DNA of 64,000 nucleotides from Sisyra terminalis (lineage: Eukaryota > Arthropoda > Insecta > Neuroptera > Sisyridae): contig OY292279.1 in NCBI GenBank assembly GCA_958496175.1, forward strand, positions 13,950,001-14,014,000, in the 5' to 3' direction. Below, in pieces: positions 12,300-25,183 of this stretch. Positions within the stretch are counted from its first letter, which is position 1, and the number at the start of each line of letters is the position of its first letter. The position numbers were made by a program, and so were the translations under genes. The notes beneath the pieces were generated by a model. The model was not told where the DNA came from and searched no databases. It saw nothing but the letters and a program-made list of their open reading frames with translations.

Positions 12300-14640
12300 T
12301 TTTGATACAGAAAGCTTTAGAGCTTTTGATGTGCATTTTCCCAAAATTTAGATGAAAGCTGTCCTTATTGCTTACCTTTATGAATCAACGGTGGCTTATT
12401 ATTAATGGATTGGTTAAAGTGAGAGATATTTGTATTTTTCAATTCAATTTATCTCTAGAACCAATACTTGAATATGTAACTAAACGGTGACTTATTTTTT
12501 GTAATTTCATATCTTTCACGATATAACGAATATTATATTTGATGATTTTTGTATTAAATATCATTATCAATGAATAAAATTTAAATTAAGATGAATTGTT
12601 TTAATATTTATAATCATATGCCTTCCTAATTGAAAAAAACTCTGAGCTTAGTACAGAGTAAAAGTCAATACTTTGGTTTTTCCTTAGTTTTTAATAATCG
12701 AATATTTTAGGAGACAAATTGGTGTTAGTTAAGTTCAATTCATTTCTTTGAAGTTTTTTGCGTTAACAGAAACTTTTTAGTTTTAAAACATTTGTCAATG
12801 TAAGAAGTACCACAAAAAAGTTATCATTAAGGGCTCATATCCCTTTTCGTATCGTCAAATTTAGGTGACATTTTCAACTATGTTTTTTTTGTTATTTCAA
12901 TTTCAATTTGTGGCTAAATTGTCAGTATTTTCATTAGTTCACAAATTATTTTAAAAGCATAGAAGAAAATTAAACAGCGCCAGTTTTGACGGTTCTGAAA
13001 ATGACAAGAACCTCATTAAGTTTTGAAGATGGGTACATAAACATATTTTCTATTATAAGTTGTCCATACTTTAGCAGGTAATGAATATTGAAATATCAAA
13101 GCCAAAAATGATCGTTTTAATCATTAGATAATAATGTAGTGAAACCAAAGATTTTCATAAGGTTTTCCTTGCAACTCGTAAAAACTTTTTAGTAGTTTGT
13201 AAATTTTCATTATTATCTTTTTTTAACAAATTGACAAAAAAATCTTCCAATTTAAAACCCATATCAATTGAACCCCTCGCAACGAAAACATTAACCACTG
13301 GATTACGTGATTACATTCCCGTGATCACTTAACCAATTACCGTAATTGGGGTGGTCGTCCTAGCACGGGAGGCGAGCGGGACGTCAAAAGTCATTTCTTT
13401 TAATCTTCAATTCATTACTCTAAACTACCCTCTCCTCGTAGCACCCCATATTCCTTGACAACTTCACATTCAAATATTCATTTTAATTAAAAACTACAAA
13501 CGAGTTTATTTAACGTTATACGTACCAAAGAAAAATCTCCCGGGAAATATGAAATGCATAAACTTAATTTCATTATAATTTTTCCTATTCTATTTTCACA
13601 CATGAAAAATGTATATTTATAAAAGTTTGTCATAATAAATGAGTGGCTGTACTTAAAACGTTATGATAAGGACATTTTTTTTTTTGGTTTTCTACAGGAA
13701 AATTTTGAAAAAGATGTTTTGTAGATTATTAATTAGAAACACGGAAAAATGGCATGAGAACTTCAAAACATTGGTCAGACGTTTAAGGAATGAAAAATCG
13801 TTGAATCATTGGCTTTTTTTCTCGCGAGATTTGGAAGTCAAGATCAATGATGAACGCGAAAAAGAAAAAGTAATTGTAAAATAATATTATAATCCATTAA
13901 AGATTTTGATTTAATAGCAACAAGTTGGAACACTCATACCACATTCTGTATTAATCTATCATTTCGTACGAACGTCTACGTTAAAGAGAACCTACACATA
14001 CGAAAATAGTCACACATACACTAAAACCGCTACAGTTGTAGACTGTAAAGTAAATAAACTGTTTTAGACTTTGTATTTTATCTTCGTCACACTCATAACT
14101 GGCATCAGACTGGCTGTTGGTAATTAATTTTCTCTATATAATATCTTTATTTTGGTTCCGTTTAAAATGGTTTTATATGGAAAGGAAAAAATAATCATCG
14201 TAATCAAAAAATGTGTTTTATGTTGTTGGTAATGTTGTTGCTTGTTCTTGTGTTGAGTCTTATGAACGCGATCTTATTGTTGAGGGCGCGTAAAGCCTTC
14301 AAATGCCGCGCCTAATTTCGAAAGTCATTAACAAAAATCTAAGACAGATTTGTTCTATATGTACTATACACTTGGTAAAAGAATCAAGGAGAATAGCATC
14401 AAATACCACTATTCATTAAAACTTGATAAATTTATTAATTGAACTCTACAAAAATGTATACCTAACGGAATGAATTATTACTGGTTATGATTTAAAATGA
14501 GTTCGCAAAATAAATAAAGCGCAATCTATAAATTGAAAGACTATCTTCGGTAAAATATTTTTATAACTGTTTTGTTTTTAAGAACCATGATATTCTAGTT
14601 TTACCGGTTTGCTTAAAAGAACCATATATTTCTCATTTTT
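12300..14640. other. Scr-ftz intergenic DNA, no gene seen
   Basis: AT-rich, with no credible ORF. The 73-codon frame at 13663-13884 has low-complexity composition and no recognisable motif. The only stretch that stands out is 13.29-13.46 kb, listed separately. A second denser patch lies at 14.27-14.33 kb (GGGCGCGTAAAGCC). Confidence 0.6.
13290..13460. promoter_or_regulatory. candidate cis-regulatory element upstream of Scr
   Basis: A high-complexity, GC-richer island in AT-rich DNA. It contains TAACCAC (13292-13298, Runt/Runx-type), the palindrome GTGATCAC (13321-13328) and a perfect inverted pair CCAATTAC-C-GTAATTGG (13333-13349), whose halves match Antp-class homeodomain sites. A dense GC run follows (GGGAGGCGAGCGGGACGTC). 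It lies about 5.7 kb upstream of the Scr start codon. Function is inferred. Confidence 0.4.
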
Positions 14641-14800
14641 AATCGATAGTTCTGGAATTATTTGTTAAAATTGGAATTCAATATTTGATATAAAATTCGA
14701 ATAAATACAGAAATGTCTTAGGTAGATTTTTCTGATATTAATTATTGTTATGTTGATTTATAAAACACTAGTAGTTGCCCGTTGCATTCGCAACTAATGG
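14641..14800. repeat. diverged interspersed repeat, copy 1
   Basis: AATCGATAGTTCTGGAATTA through ATTGGAATTCAA, CTTAGGTAGATTTTTCTGAT and TTGTTATGTTGATTTAT matches 15930-16047 with many differences. It runs into ACTAGTAGTTGCCCGTTGC, which resembles the conserved start of an RTE-like insect repeat seen better at 39.24 kb. Confidence 0.55.
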
Positions 14801-15929
14801 TTTTATCTCAATAAAATGTTTAATATGAGATAATGTAGAGTTATTCAACAATCGAAATTTTAAATTTAATAATCAAAGTGTTGTTAATATAAAAAAAAGT
14901 TTATCTAAAATTATATTAAGAAATAAAATTTAAGTGTTTCTTTTATATTATTTTAATAACAACATTTTAAATAACGTCATTTCACTAAAGTAGTATGAAA
15001 GTTTAATACTAATGTACTACTTATACCAAATAGGCGATTTTAAATTTTGGTTCGTTTTTCAACAATCAAACTTTTTAAAATCTATATTATTTTATTAACC
15101 AATGGTTGTGATCTGGAGTAATTATATATTCGGCTGAAAAGCATTGCGGTAGTAATTTTTTGCCATATATTTCATTGTCAATTCAAATATAAAATCTTCG
15201 ATACTAACTTTTTTTCGGTATTTAGAACAATTTGAAAACCAATTATTGTTATTGAAAATAAATAAAACATTCGAATTAACTTCCACGCTTTCCACCTATT
15301 TCCAACAATTTTGTATGTACAACGTCAAAATTTGCGAAATCGAATTGCTTTTTAGTCATGTTAACTAACATAAAGAAGGTCATTATTTTTTTTTGTTTTA
15401 CATTGTATTTTTAAATATATAAATGCATATTTGTGTCCATGAAATTTGGAAAGTTTTTTCCTTATACAATGCAGATATATAATAAGAAAGGGTTTTTGAA
15501 AATTTCTCCCCTAAAGAGTGAAAAAACGGTAGCCGTTTTTTAATAATCAATCAAAGTGCGTTGAAAGCGAAACTTTATTATTGCTTAATATAAAACAAAG
15601 TTGATTTATTATTAGAAACAAAAACTTAGGGTCTGCTTAAAAATTTAAACTCTGATAAGTAGATATATCTGAAAATGTTAAGCTAAGTTTATAAGTGAGT
15701 ATTATGTTTTTTGGCTTTCACATATTGTAAACCAGAAAATCCGAAATACGTATTCACAAATATATTAGTGAGTGAGTACTCCTGCAAACGTTTTGAATGC
15801 GTAAGTGGGGATAGCAGAGCGCATGCGTATAGCCTATTCTGCACGGACGCACGGAAAGTAGTCAATTTATATATAAGATTATTTATAAAACAATATTTAA
15901 ATTATTCCTCATATATTTCTCAATTGTGA

Positions 15930-16047
15930 TTTATAATTCTGGAATTATTCGTTTAAATTGGAATTCAAGGTTTGATATTAAAGCCGAAGATTATCTTAGG
16001 AAGATTTCTCTGATATTAAAAATTGTTATGTTGATTTATTGAACATT
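15930..16047. repeat. diverged interspersed repeat, copy 2
   Basis: TTATAATTCTGGAATTATTC through GGAATTCAAGG, CTTAGGAAGATTTCTCTGAT and TTGTTATGTTGATTTAT matches 14641-14765. The DNA between the two copies (14.8-15.9 kb) is AT-rich, with a short denser patch at 15.80-15.86 kb and no credible gene. Confidence 0.55.
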
Positions 16048-19000
16048 ATTGAAATTAACACTTTTAGGCTTTAAGTCGAATGAAATGAATTCATTAAGAG
16101 CAAATAAGGGATGAATAAGTCAAATAATGCGTCTATTATTTGATGATAGCACTTATGGTTCAATGCAAGAGGCTATTAGCCAAAGGGAATGCAAAATTTA
16201 AAGATGTTCCTTTGTTTTGATTGTTGAAGTTTTGAAATCTTAACAAAGCCACAGTGGCACCAAAATTATTTTATAAATATTTTTGGGAATTAAAGAAAGC
16301 TATATAATTGGTAATTTTTTAAGAAAAAAAACATTATCAACTTGTAAATTACATTAAAATTTTAAATAATTTTAGATCAAATGGTTTAATAAATTTTACG
16401 AAATAAATGTTTACTGTTACAATAACTAATTGACATTTAGTTTATACAGAACCATCACAAAAACAACTCTTAACATCACAAACTCTTAAAATACTTACAA
16501 GAAATGTCTTATAAGAAAACAGATTAGAGTGGTAACGGATGTAATAACCAGCCACTGTGGAATGAAGAAATATTTCCTTACAATGAAATTATATGTAGAT
16601 GACCCAAAATAAAGGTTTTGTTAGGCAAAGGATGGAACCGCTTCTTACTATGGAAATGTGATGCTCGGAAAGAATGAAGAAATGAGATACTGGGGATAAC
16701 AAGCCTTGGATCTTAAATTACCGGAAAGCACCTTGTGATTTTCGCCCAGCCACTTGGTCTTAACTAGATGAATTAGGGACCCAGGAAGCATAATAAGCCC
16801 TAAGGCTGCATTGTTGAGGCTCAACTAACACCCAACTTAAAAAAAATACACAGAACTTAGACAGAATCATTAAAGCTTATATCCCTAGAATCTTTCAGTT
16901 AATGGAGCCGTTAAAAATAGGTTCTTAGAAATTATTATATTAATTTTTTTTATTAAAATTATTATAGTGGATCCGAAGCTGCTGATATAATTTTAAAATA
17001 GTTGAATCTGTTGAAGCAAAAGCCTAAACTTATTTCGACCAGTTTCCTCTGGTTCTATAATCTAATTTTATGGTTGTGCTATTGTAAAACTTCATATAGC
17101 TGTCTTAACTATAATTTCTTAGTTATTGTAAGCAAAACTTGAATAAGATTTTTTAAGTAACATGTACGCAGGTAACAATGCTCATATGGGTTAGATGAGC
17201 ATTTAACACCAGAAAATTTCATCCCTTTTCAATTCAAACCTCTGCAGCTCAAAGGATCCATGATATTTCCGAATTTCCATTTTTTTAAAGGATGAAAAGA
17301 TAGATAATAACTAAAAAATCTTCCTTTTTCTTTTGCGATAAATACAGAAATGTTGGCACAGTGAAACAATGGTAATGCATCGCTACCGAATATTAATGCA
17401 AGTAAGTTTGTGTCCATCTTAAGAAAATTCAATTTAATAAAGAAAACTTTTGGTTTTTCATCAAAAAAGTTTCTTCTTATTGTCCTCTTAAGTTAAATTC
17501 TGTGTAGACAAGTAGTTCATGATAGTATAATATCAAAACAATTAAGACTATAATTTTAAGGTTTTATGTTATCTTAAGCTTAGGAAAAATCGGGTACCAT
17601 GGATTTTGGTCTCAATTTTTACAATTTGATAAGATTAATTGACAAAAATTGATTATATTAATTGGATAACATAACAATTGTCTTTATTTTTTAGAGTTAC
17701 CTATAATCCACATTGGTATAATTGCTGAAAAATATTTGATTCCAAATATCAAATTCAAGAAAGGTCAAGAACAATTTGCTTGAAATAACTAAATTGCGTG
17801 AAAAAACAAGAACACACTAATGCATTTCCTTTTTCCCTTTAACATTGTTTACATAAGAAAAAAATTCAATATATTCCAATAGTTGTCGCCGACTGTCCAT
17901 CTATTCGTGACAAATGATCGTTTTGCCCTTGCCAACATTCCCTGAAACGGGTCGTCGCCAAAAATCGCCAACTAAACGATACAAACGTAACACCATCCAA
18001 AAATCCAATGGACGTCACTATTTTCAAGAAACTGTTCAACATTGAAGTCCTTTTCAAAATAAGAATGGATGTCACATTCGAAAGTAATTTGTAACGCCCT
18101 TTTGTAATGTAAAACCTTCGACCTCGGTCAAAAACGCTCTGTTTACAGCCACATTATCCACGTATGGCTTACCAAAACGAAACGAAATTTTAACGGGAAA
18201 AGCTTCGTAAGAAATCGATTTAATTTAATTTTAAGAGTAGTGTTTAATTTTTATAGTTTTTATATGGAATTCTTGGAAGTTTATTTGAGGGTTGAAATAA
18301 AGGTTTTTTTTTATTTTCATTTTTGGCAAACATGTCTAAATGGTTTTCTAGTATAGTAGAACATCTGAAAGACCATTATTCATTCAGTCATTCTGTCTAT
18401 GAGCTGAAGGACGCGAACATGAACCCCTAACAGTCGTAACCCTCACCCTTTTACGTCAGCCCGTATTCAGCTAACCCTCATTTACCTACTCGTCAATGTT
18501 CTCTATTTTACTCTAAATTATTGAAAGGTTACTAGAAAGACACGACCGCAAATCACATTTTTTTTAAATTAAATTTTCTAAAAAAAAAAACGAGAGCAAT
18601 TTTACTAATAGATATTCGGGGGTTTGAATGCAAAAGTTCATTACACAAGTTACCAGTATTTTCCCACCCTCTTTTATTTGGCTTGAGTATAAAAAAATTC
18701 ATTAATCAAAACGTGATTTTATCTTTAAAATTGTAACATTGGTTTTACATCCATTAAGTCAAGAACGATTCACGTTTCATTCGGATTTTTACTCTCGGTA
18801 TCTACTAATAAAGAAGGGCTGGACCTAATGAAAAAAATTCAATGTTATTGTTCAATTTGGAACGAAACCTTCAAAGAAAAAAAGCCATGGATGTATAATG
18901 AAAATAAGAATACAAAAATAAAGTTGTCCTCAGAAGTCCTTTCAAAAAAAAAAAAATTACGCAAAAAGTCAACACACACAAAAAAATGATTAATATTTGT

Positions 19001-22000
19001 AGAAAACTCCCTGAAATTCCTTTCACTTATGTGTGAAGGATCATTAAAATCCCAATGTGCGTTTATATGTTTGATAAATTATTCAAAATCGTAAATTGGA
19101 AAGGAATTAAACGTTACGCCATCTATTGTCGGGCAATTTTCGTCGCTGTTTTCACATCCCTCCTGCCACAAACCCCCATATTCACCGTAAACATACATTG
19201 CGAAAAGTGCACCCCTTTGCCAATCATCCCTCGTTCACATTCTCTCTTAACATTTTGACACCGTGTAAAATACAAAAGGGAAAACTTCCTTCACAAATTC
19301 AATTTATTTTGGAACGTTCCAGTTTCGCGTTAGTTAATGTCAACATTTCAGGTTTGTGGTGAAAGACGACGAACAATAACGACCATTTCACGCGAACTTC
19401 AGTGAAAAGTTTCTTATAATTTGAAAAATTAATGCTACTAATTTGTGAAAAATTGGTCCTCTTTTAAGTATTTTTGCATAAAATTTGTAATATCTAAATT
19501 AATAAGTATTTACCTTGGGCAACCTGAGGCAATGTTAACTAAAATAAGGTAAAAGTAGCTATAGATCAAACGCACATGTTCAAAAATAAATAAAATTGTT
19601 TTTAAAATGCTCTAAACTAATCTTAAAACATAATGTAGCTGTTAATTTTTAACTTTACTAGATAAAATCTAAGAATTATTCATTAATAAATACAAAGACA
19701 ATCGATTAATTCAAAATGACTAAAACGAGTTCCTATTGGCTCGGCATTAGATGACGTCACAAGACACAAATTTCAAAGTCCCACTTTCGTTTTCCTACGA
19801 CAAATAAATTTAAACACAAATGGTAACATTGTTTAAATCGTTCCAACAAAATGTTAATGATTTATATCGGTGGTTTCCAAACTTTATTTTACCACGAGTC
19901 CCTTAAAATTTTTTGATTATATGGCGCCTCCCTTCTATTGTATTAAATACTACAAACACAAAGATAAACTCTTACATACAAGAAAATATTTTATACAAAA
20001 CAATATTTTGTTATTGTTGCTTTATTAGATGGATGTGCTTGGCTATTAGCGCAAAATTTAAAAATCTCTGGACAAAATTTTGGCAAATATTTGTGTCTAC
20101 CCTTAGACAGGACCAAGGCTCTCCAGGAAGACGCACTTCACAGTGAGGAATACGCTGATTTATAGCAATTACAATATTTGAAATTTATTTTGGTCAGATA
20201 TATTTTTTTACATTTCATAATTGTTTCAAAGAAAAACTATGTTAGTTTACTCTTTAGAAACCACTTTACAATTAGTCATTTGAACAGAGAAGTAGAGAAA
20301 TCATTTGCTTTCAATAGTTGTAAAGGAGATAAAAAACTATTATTTTTTCTGAGTAAAGCTTTTATATATTTGCATATTATATCCAAATTTCAGTCAAATC
20401 GGTTCATTCATTGTTGAGGAACAAAAATTTTGTGATTTATCGTTTTTTTCGATTTATTCGCAAATACAAAGCCAGAAAGCTGAATTTGGGAGCACGAATC
20501 TATTTTTTTAGTACCAACATATCCGCCAAAAATTGTTCAAATACTATTCTGGGGCCGATTTTTCTTTGTTATCGTCCTTTTGCTTTCTCTGCACATTTTA
20601 CTTTAGTCGACATTTTTGAACTATCGGAAAATTATTTACTATATACATTTTTCTCCAAAGTTCAGTTACAACTTGGTTAATTGCGAAAATAAAATTTTCC
20701 TTTAAAACTTATACATCCATACACAATGACACTTATTTTGAATTAAATAAAATTTTGAAAAAAAAGGAATTATTTTCCTCATTTTCTAACCAAAACAGTA
20801 TTTTTTAAATTTTCATTAAGTTATGCACTGGATTTGCTTTAAATTACAAATATAGATAGGTCGTTTGGAAAAACAGTTTTTCTTAGATGTAATAAAAGAC
20901 CCAGTATTGAAATGATTAATGATAAACCTAAATTTTACTTACGCTAAATACAATTAACGCCCTTTCCATAGAAAAGATGAATAAAACAATTTTTAGGATG
21001 AAAAAATGTTTTCCACGGTGGAAAATGTGGAAAATTTGGGAGACTACTATTTGTTAATATCTCAGTTTCAATGATTGGACTGTGAAATCATAGAAGACCC
21101 AACAGCGCACACATCAATTTTCGGACTCTCATTTCCTCATTAATATAAAAAAAAAAATCTATCAAAATATAAATTTTTCAGATCTAAAAAATTTTAAATT
21201 TTTCCTCACTTTTATAATGTCTTTTATCGATTAAAGAAAGATGTACATATGGTGTATTTGACAGGTGAGCAATAAAAATTTTAATGAAGATATTAATTCT
21301 GCTCAATAAAACAAGTATTTTTATTTAAAATACCAATCGATTAAAATTGTGTTATTTGAAGAAATTATTGCTTTATTTTTAATTCCAAAATTACATCAAC
21401 AGAAAATAATGCCAAATATTGCTAGTTAAACACAAGGGATAAAAAGTTTGAATTGGTTTTTAATCCTTCCAGTCGTAAGTGCAAAATTTCGTCTCGCTGC
21501 TAGCATTCAAAGTGATTAATGGCAAAATAAAAAGATGAGACATTTAAAATTTATCGAAAAAAATAGAGGTATTTCACCCTTAATCCGAGGCATTTTTAAT
21601 GTGAGAATCGCCTGCTTATCCACCATAAACAAATAATTCAAAAGTCTAAACTTTACTTGTTTTAAATCCTAACAATTGTCTGAAAATTTAACACGGAATT
21701 GTGAAGACAATATGCTTTTTTCAGAAGGGTGAGTTTTCAAGTTCTAGGTTCAGTCGACGACATTTACATGAAACGTTTTGTCGCGTATTTCTGAAAAATC
21801 GTCACGAAACAAACCATATCTATATACATACCATGTCATACAAACCTATTGATTTTGAAGATAGAGTCCATCGAAAATTTTACCATTCTTCACTCTTTGT
21901 CTGCTTGCTTTTTCAACAGACTTTTTCAATTGCGTAATTTGCAGAATTAACATGCGGAACTTCCACTTTTAAACTTTCGACGACATAAAGGCCAAATGTC

Positions 22001-22440
22001 TAAAAGGGTCCGACGAAAAGCAGACCAAAGGCCTATTGAGTATTTCCTGTTGTTAAAAAGGTTTTAGTTCTCCTCTCCACTTTCAACTAGCCTTAAATCT
22101 TCGACAAATTAATATAAAAAGTCTTGTACTTATGTAATTCTTCTGGACTGAGCTTTTTCTGCGCTAATACGTGTTGTTTTCCTAATCCAAACGATTATTT
22201 CTTCCATTAATTCCTCAAACACAAAAGGATAATGTGACATGTTGTAGGAGGTATCCTTTTGACATTAATACGTGTATCTCATGTACCATGGCCATTATCG
22301 TTCCCATGTCATACAAGAACCACCCTAAAGAGGAAAAAGTGCAAATCATTCTAAATTTGTCCCTGATCAAGTTTCACGATTCAAAATGGAGATTTCCACT
22401 AATTTTCGATTGTCGTGGAATTAATTTGTATTATGCTTAA
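16048..22440. other. Scr-ftz intergenic DNA, no gene seen
   Basis: No supported gene. 16.53-16.83 kb is a moderately complex patch that looks like a decayed repeat but has no open frame. 17.87-18.20 kb and 19.11-19.40 kb are denser and could hold control elements; the latter includes CGCCATCTATTGT at 19117-19129, close to the insect CTCF core. 19.87-19.94 kb (GGTTTCCAAACTTTATTTTA, then GGCGCCTCCC) resembles the terminus of a hAT-type transposon, but no partner end was found. Confidence 0.5.
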
Positions 22441-22449
22441 GAATTTGCA

Positions 22450-22660
22450 TCTTCTGAGATTATTTTGTTTGAAAAGCAAGTTTTGCCACCCCTGTGAGTT
22501 CTCGTGGCATGCGATGTGTACTCATTCGGCGAAAGGATTGACTTTTAATTGATTCTGAGTGACGTTTGTATGCCCTATGTGCTGATTGATGATCCCCCGT
22601 TGTACTTTGGTATATGGAGCGCCGTGGTTCATCCCCTAACAACCACCCCATCCTACATTG
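22450..22660. promoter_or_regulatory. candidate conserved non-coding element
   Basis: A sharply higher-complexity block: GCCACCCCTGTGAGTTCTCG, GGCATGCGATGTG, GATTGATGATCCCCCG and CTAACAACCACCCCATCC. Open frames on the minus strand (63 codons) have no recognisable protein. The base mix differs strongly from its AT-rich flanks, which in a Hox intergenic region suggests selection. A function is not shown. Confidence 0.35.
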
Positions 22661-22839
22661 AAATCCTCTCCAATTTCTATCTGAATACTCAGAATCTCTC
22701 GCTCACATTTATTGAACGTTAATAAATGAATTATTTCAATTGAAGAAATTCACCCTTTAAATCTTTTGTTAGATTTTTCAAATAAAAATTTGATATTTTT
22801 CTGATATGATGAACTATTTTAGCACGAGAAGTATAACGG

Positions 22840-23620
22840 GTTGGTATGAATAGAGATTGCTCCCTCGTTTCGCGATGGTTTCGAACGGGTTTGAGCGATG
22901 GACAAAAGGGTCGAAGATATGCAACGTGGAAGCGATCAAAAGAAGGGAGTCTGGAAGAATAAGGCAGGAACTGACAGTTCAATCTTGATGGATTGTTCGG
23001 GAACTGCTCATGTCAAAGACAAGATGGATCTGCCATTTTCTCCTCGCGTATTACATACAAGTCAATAAACAGTTCATTAATCCAAAAAAGTTCAAAATTT
23101 TCTTCGATTGTAATACGATTTTTGGTGAACGTCACCCCTGCAAAAAAGGGGGCCAACTTGAAATGCTACAAATATGCAAGTGATGATTTGTCGAATCATT
23201 TATCTTAAAGTTGTTGACATGTTTCGAATTATCTGTATTTAATTTTCTTTTCCTTGTCGTTCACTTCATTTCCGCACAAATTAATTCTCTCGGTGCATGC
23301 ATAATTTTTTTAGCGTCTCCTCATATCAAAATTAGGGTGAGTAGTTGAATCGAAATTCATTATGGAGAAGGTAGAATCATCAGTTTGGGGGTTGGGGGAT
23401 GAAAATCGAACTCGAATACATTCCATCAAAAAAAAAAAGAACAATTATTTTTTCCGCTTCTTTTATCGAAAGCCAACAGACAAACGAACGCAAACAAAGA
23501 CAAATCGAAAAACGAATTGAGGTTACAAACAAATGCCATTAGTGAAGTCACAGACGTGGCAATCGTTCAACAACGATGATTAAATTGTTTCCACAAGGGG
23601 TGAGAAGTTGCTCGTATATG
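22840..23620. promoter_or_regulatory. candidate regulatory stretch between Scr and ftz
   Basis: Several dense patches: 22.85-23.05 kb (CGCGATGGTTTCGAACGGG), 23.28-23.42 kb (TGCATGCATAAT and G-runs) and 23.48-23.62 kb (AAACGAACGCAAACAAAGAC, GAGGTTACAAAC). The short open frames here on both strands have no recognisable product. Read as possible enhancer DNA. Confidence 0.3.
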
Positions 23621-23817
23621 AACATTTAAAAGAATTTTCCAAATTTTCTCACATTTTTAACCACTTTTTTTCACGTCAAACAAGTGTCATTTGTACCTAC
23701 TTTAATAAAACTAGGATTCAATGAAACCTAGGATGAATCCATTCTGGAAAATACGAATAGGTAAGTAATACCTTTGGAATACTATGGATTTATAAAGACC
23801 AATGTGTAGGTGAACGA

Positions 23818-23862
23818 AACATCGATTTTTTCAAACATCGATATATCGTTCATAAACATTTG
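23818..23862 (+). repeat. CGATA-rich repeat, copy 1
   Basis: ACATCGATTTTTTCAAACATCGATATATCGTTCATAAACAT is nearly repeated at 29125-29170. It is rich in ATCGAT/TATCGAT words, the type bound by DREF and BEAF in Drosophila, but it may simply be a fragment of a dispersed repeat. Confidence 0.55.
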
Positions 23863-24810
23863 ACATTGGAGGTTGTGAATTCTAAATTATTCTGAAAAAA
23901 ATATAAAAACATGATCTTTATTCTTTCACGAAACTAAGCATTTATTTTTTAACTTTTGCTACCTTTTACCTGCTAAAGTAACCACTATCCAAACTCCATA
24001 ATCCTTGATCATTCTTATTAGCTTAGGATACATGCGTGGAGAAACTTGTAGCTTTTATAAAACAACGAAAGTTTGCCTGTCGTAAGCTTTTGTTTTATGA
24101 TGTTAAAGATCTCAAATTTTCAGGAAAACTTAAGTTACCAGACTTATCAAAAAATCTAACCTTCATAGGTCTAATATTGTAATATTTTGTAATACATTTT
24201 ATTAATACTTTAAATACTTCAATTTCCCAATCATTCATTACAATCTAAAGGGTAAGTAGTTCCCGAAGTTATAGAAAACTGTAAACTGGTACGCAGGATA
24301 GAATTTGCGAACAACTTACAAGAAAATTAAGCAGAGTGTAATATTTACTCTTCAATCTTCCATATAAAATATAACAGGTCTGTTAACCTAAATAGGAACT
24401 TGCTAACTTTTCTAATAGCAAAACTAGAGTTAGAATACACATCATATAAGTTTTCTTCATAGGAGAAAAGCAGTAGTTTCATAAAGTAGGCATCAAAAAT
24501 TTTAATTCTTAAGTACAGTGCTATTATTAGCTTAAGCAACTTATAAGCTACTCAAAGGAAGATAGAAATAATATTTTTTTAAAAAAAAGATATAATTTTT
24601 TTATAATATATTTTCTGGCCATTGAAAATCAAAGCATTAATAATATAATTTGTAATAAAAAGTCAAAGTTTTATTGCTACGTATCTCAATGATCAATCAA
24701 ATGACAAAAATTTAATTTTCATAGTTTATGAGATTTATACTATATATTTTAACAATTATCGAAAAATATCAAAAAATTTAAGTTTTGATTTTTGGTCTTT
24801 TTCTTTATTA

Positions 24811-25180
24811 GGGGCCGTTCATAAAATATTTCACGCTAAAATAAGCTTTTTCTGACCCCCCCCCCATTGTCACGCTTTGTCACACTTTCTGTGGCCCCCT
24901 AGAAATACTCCGTCAAAAAACTAAGACCCCCCCCCCTGAATATGATGAATTTCAATTAAAAGTGCACAAATTTCTATATATTTAATATTTACTAAATACG
25001 AAATGAATGACTTTTTATCATGATAAAAATTGAAAAAAAATATAGTCGAAAGAAACATTAATTTAAAATTTTTTGACGAATGGCGAACGTCACATTACCG
25101 AAGACCTCCCACCTGTCACATCTTGTCACCTTCAGCAAGACCCCCCCCTATGTATGCGAACGTATTTTATGAACGAGCCC
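24811..25180. mobile_element. MITE with PIF/Harbinger-like features
   Basis: The left end GGGGCCGTTCATAAAATA and the right end (reverse complement GGGCTCGTTCATAAAATA) match at 16 of 18 positions. Both are flanked by TTA (24808-24810 and 25181-25183), the target-site duplication typical of PIF/Harbinger elements. The interior carries three C-homopolymer tracts (about 24857-24866, 24927-24935, 25140-25148) with TGTCACGCTTTGTCACA-like words near two of them. The length is 370 bp with no transposase. The 75-codon frame crossing the right end is not a gene. Confidence 0.75.
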
Positions 25181-25183
25181 TTA

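Noticed and set aside
19868..19935. Complete hAT element
   Set aside because: One terminus-like sequence was seen, but no matching opposite end, duplication or transposase.
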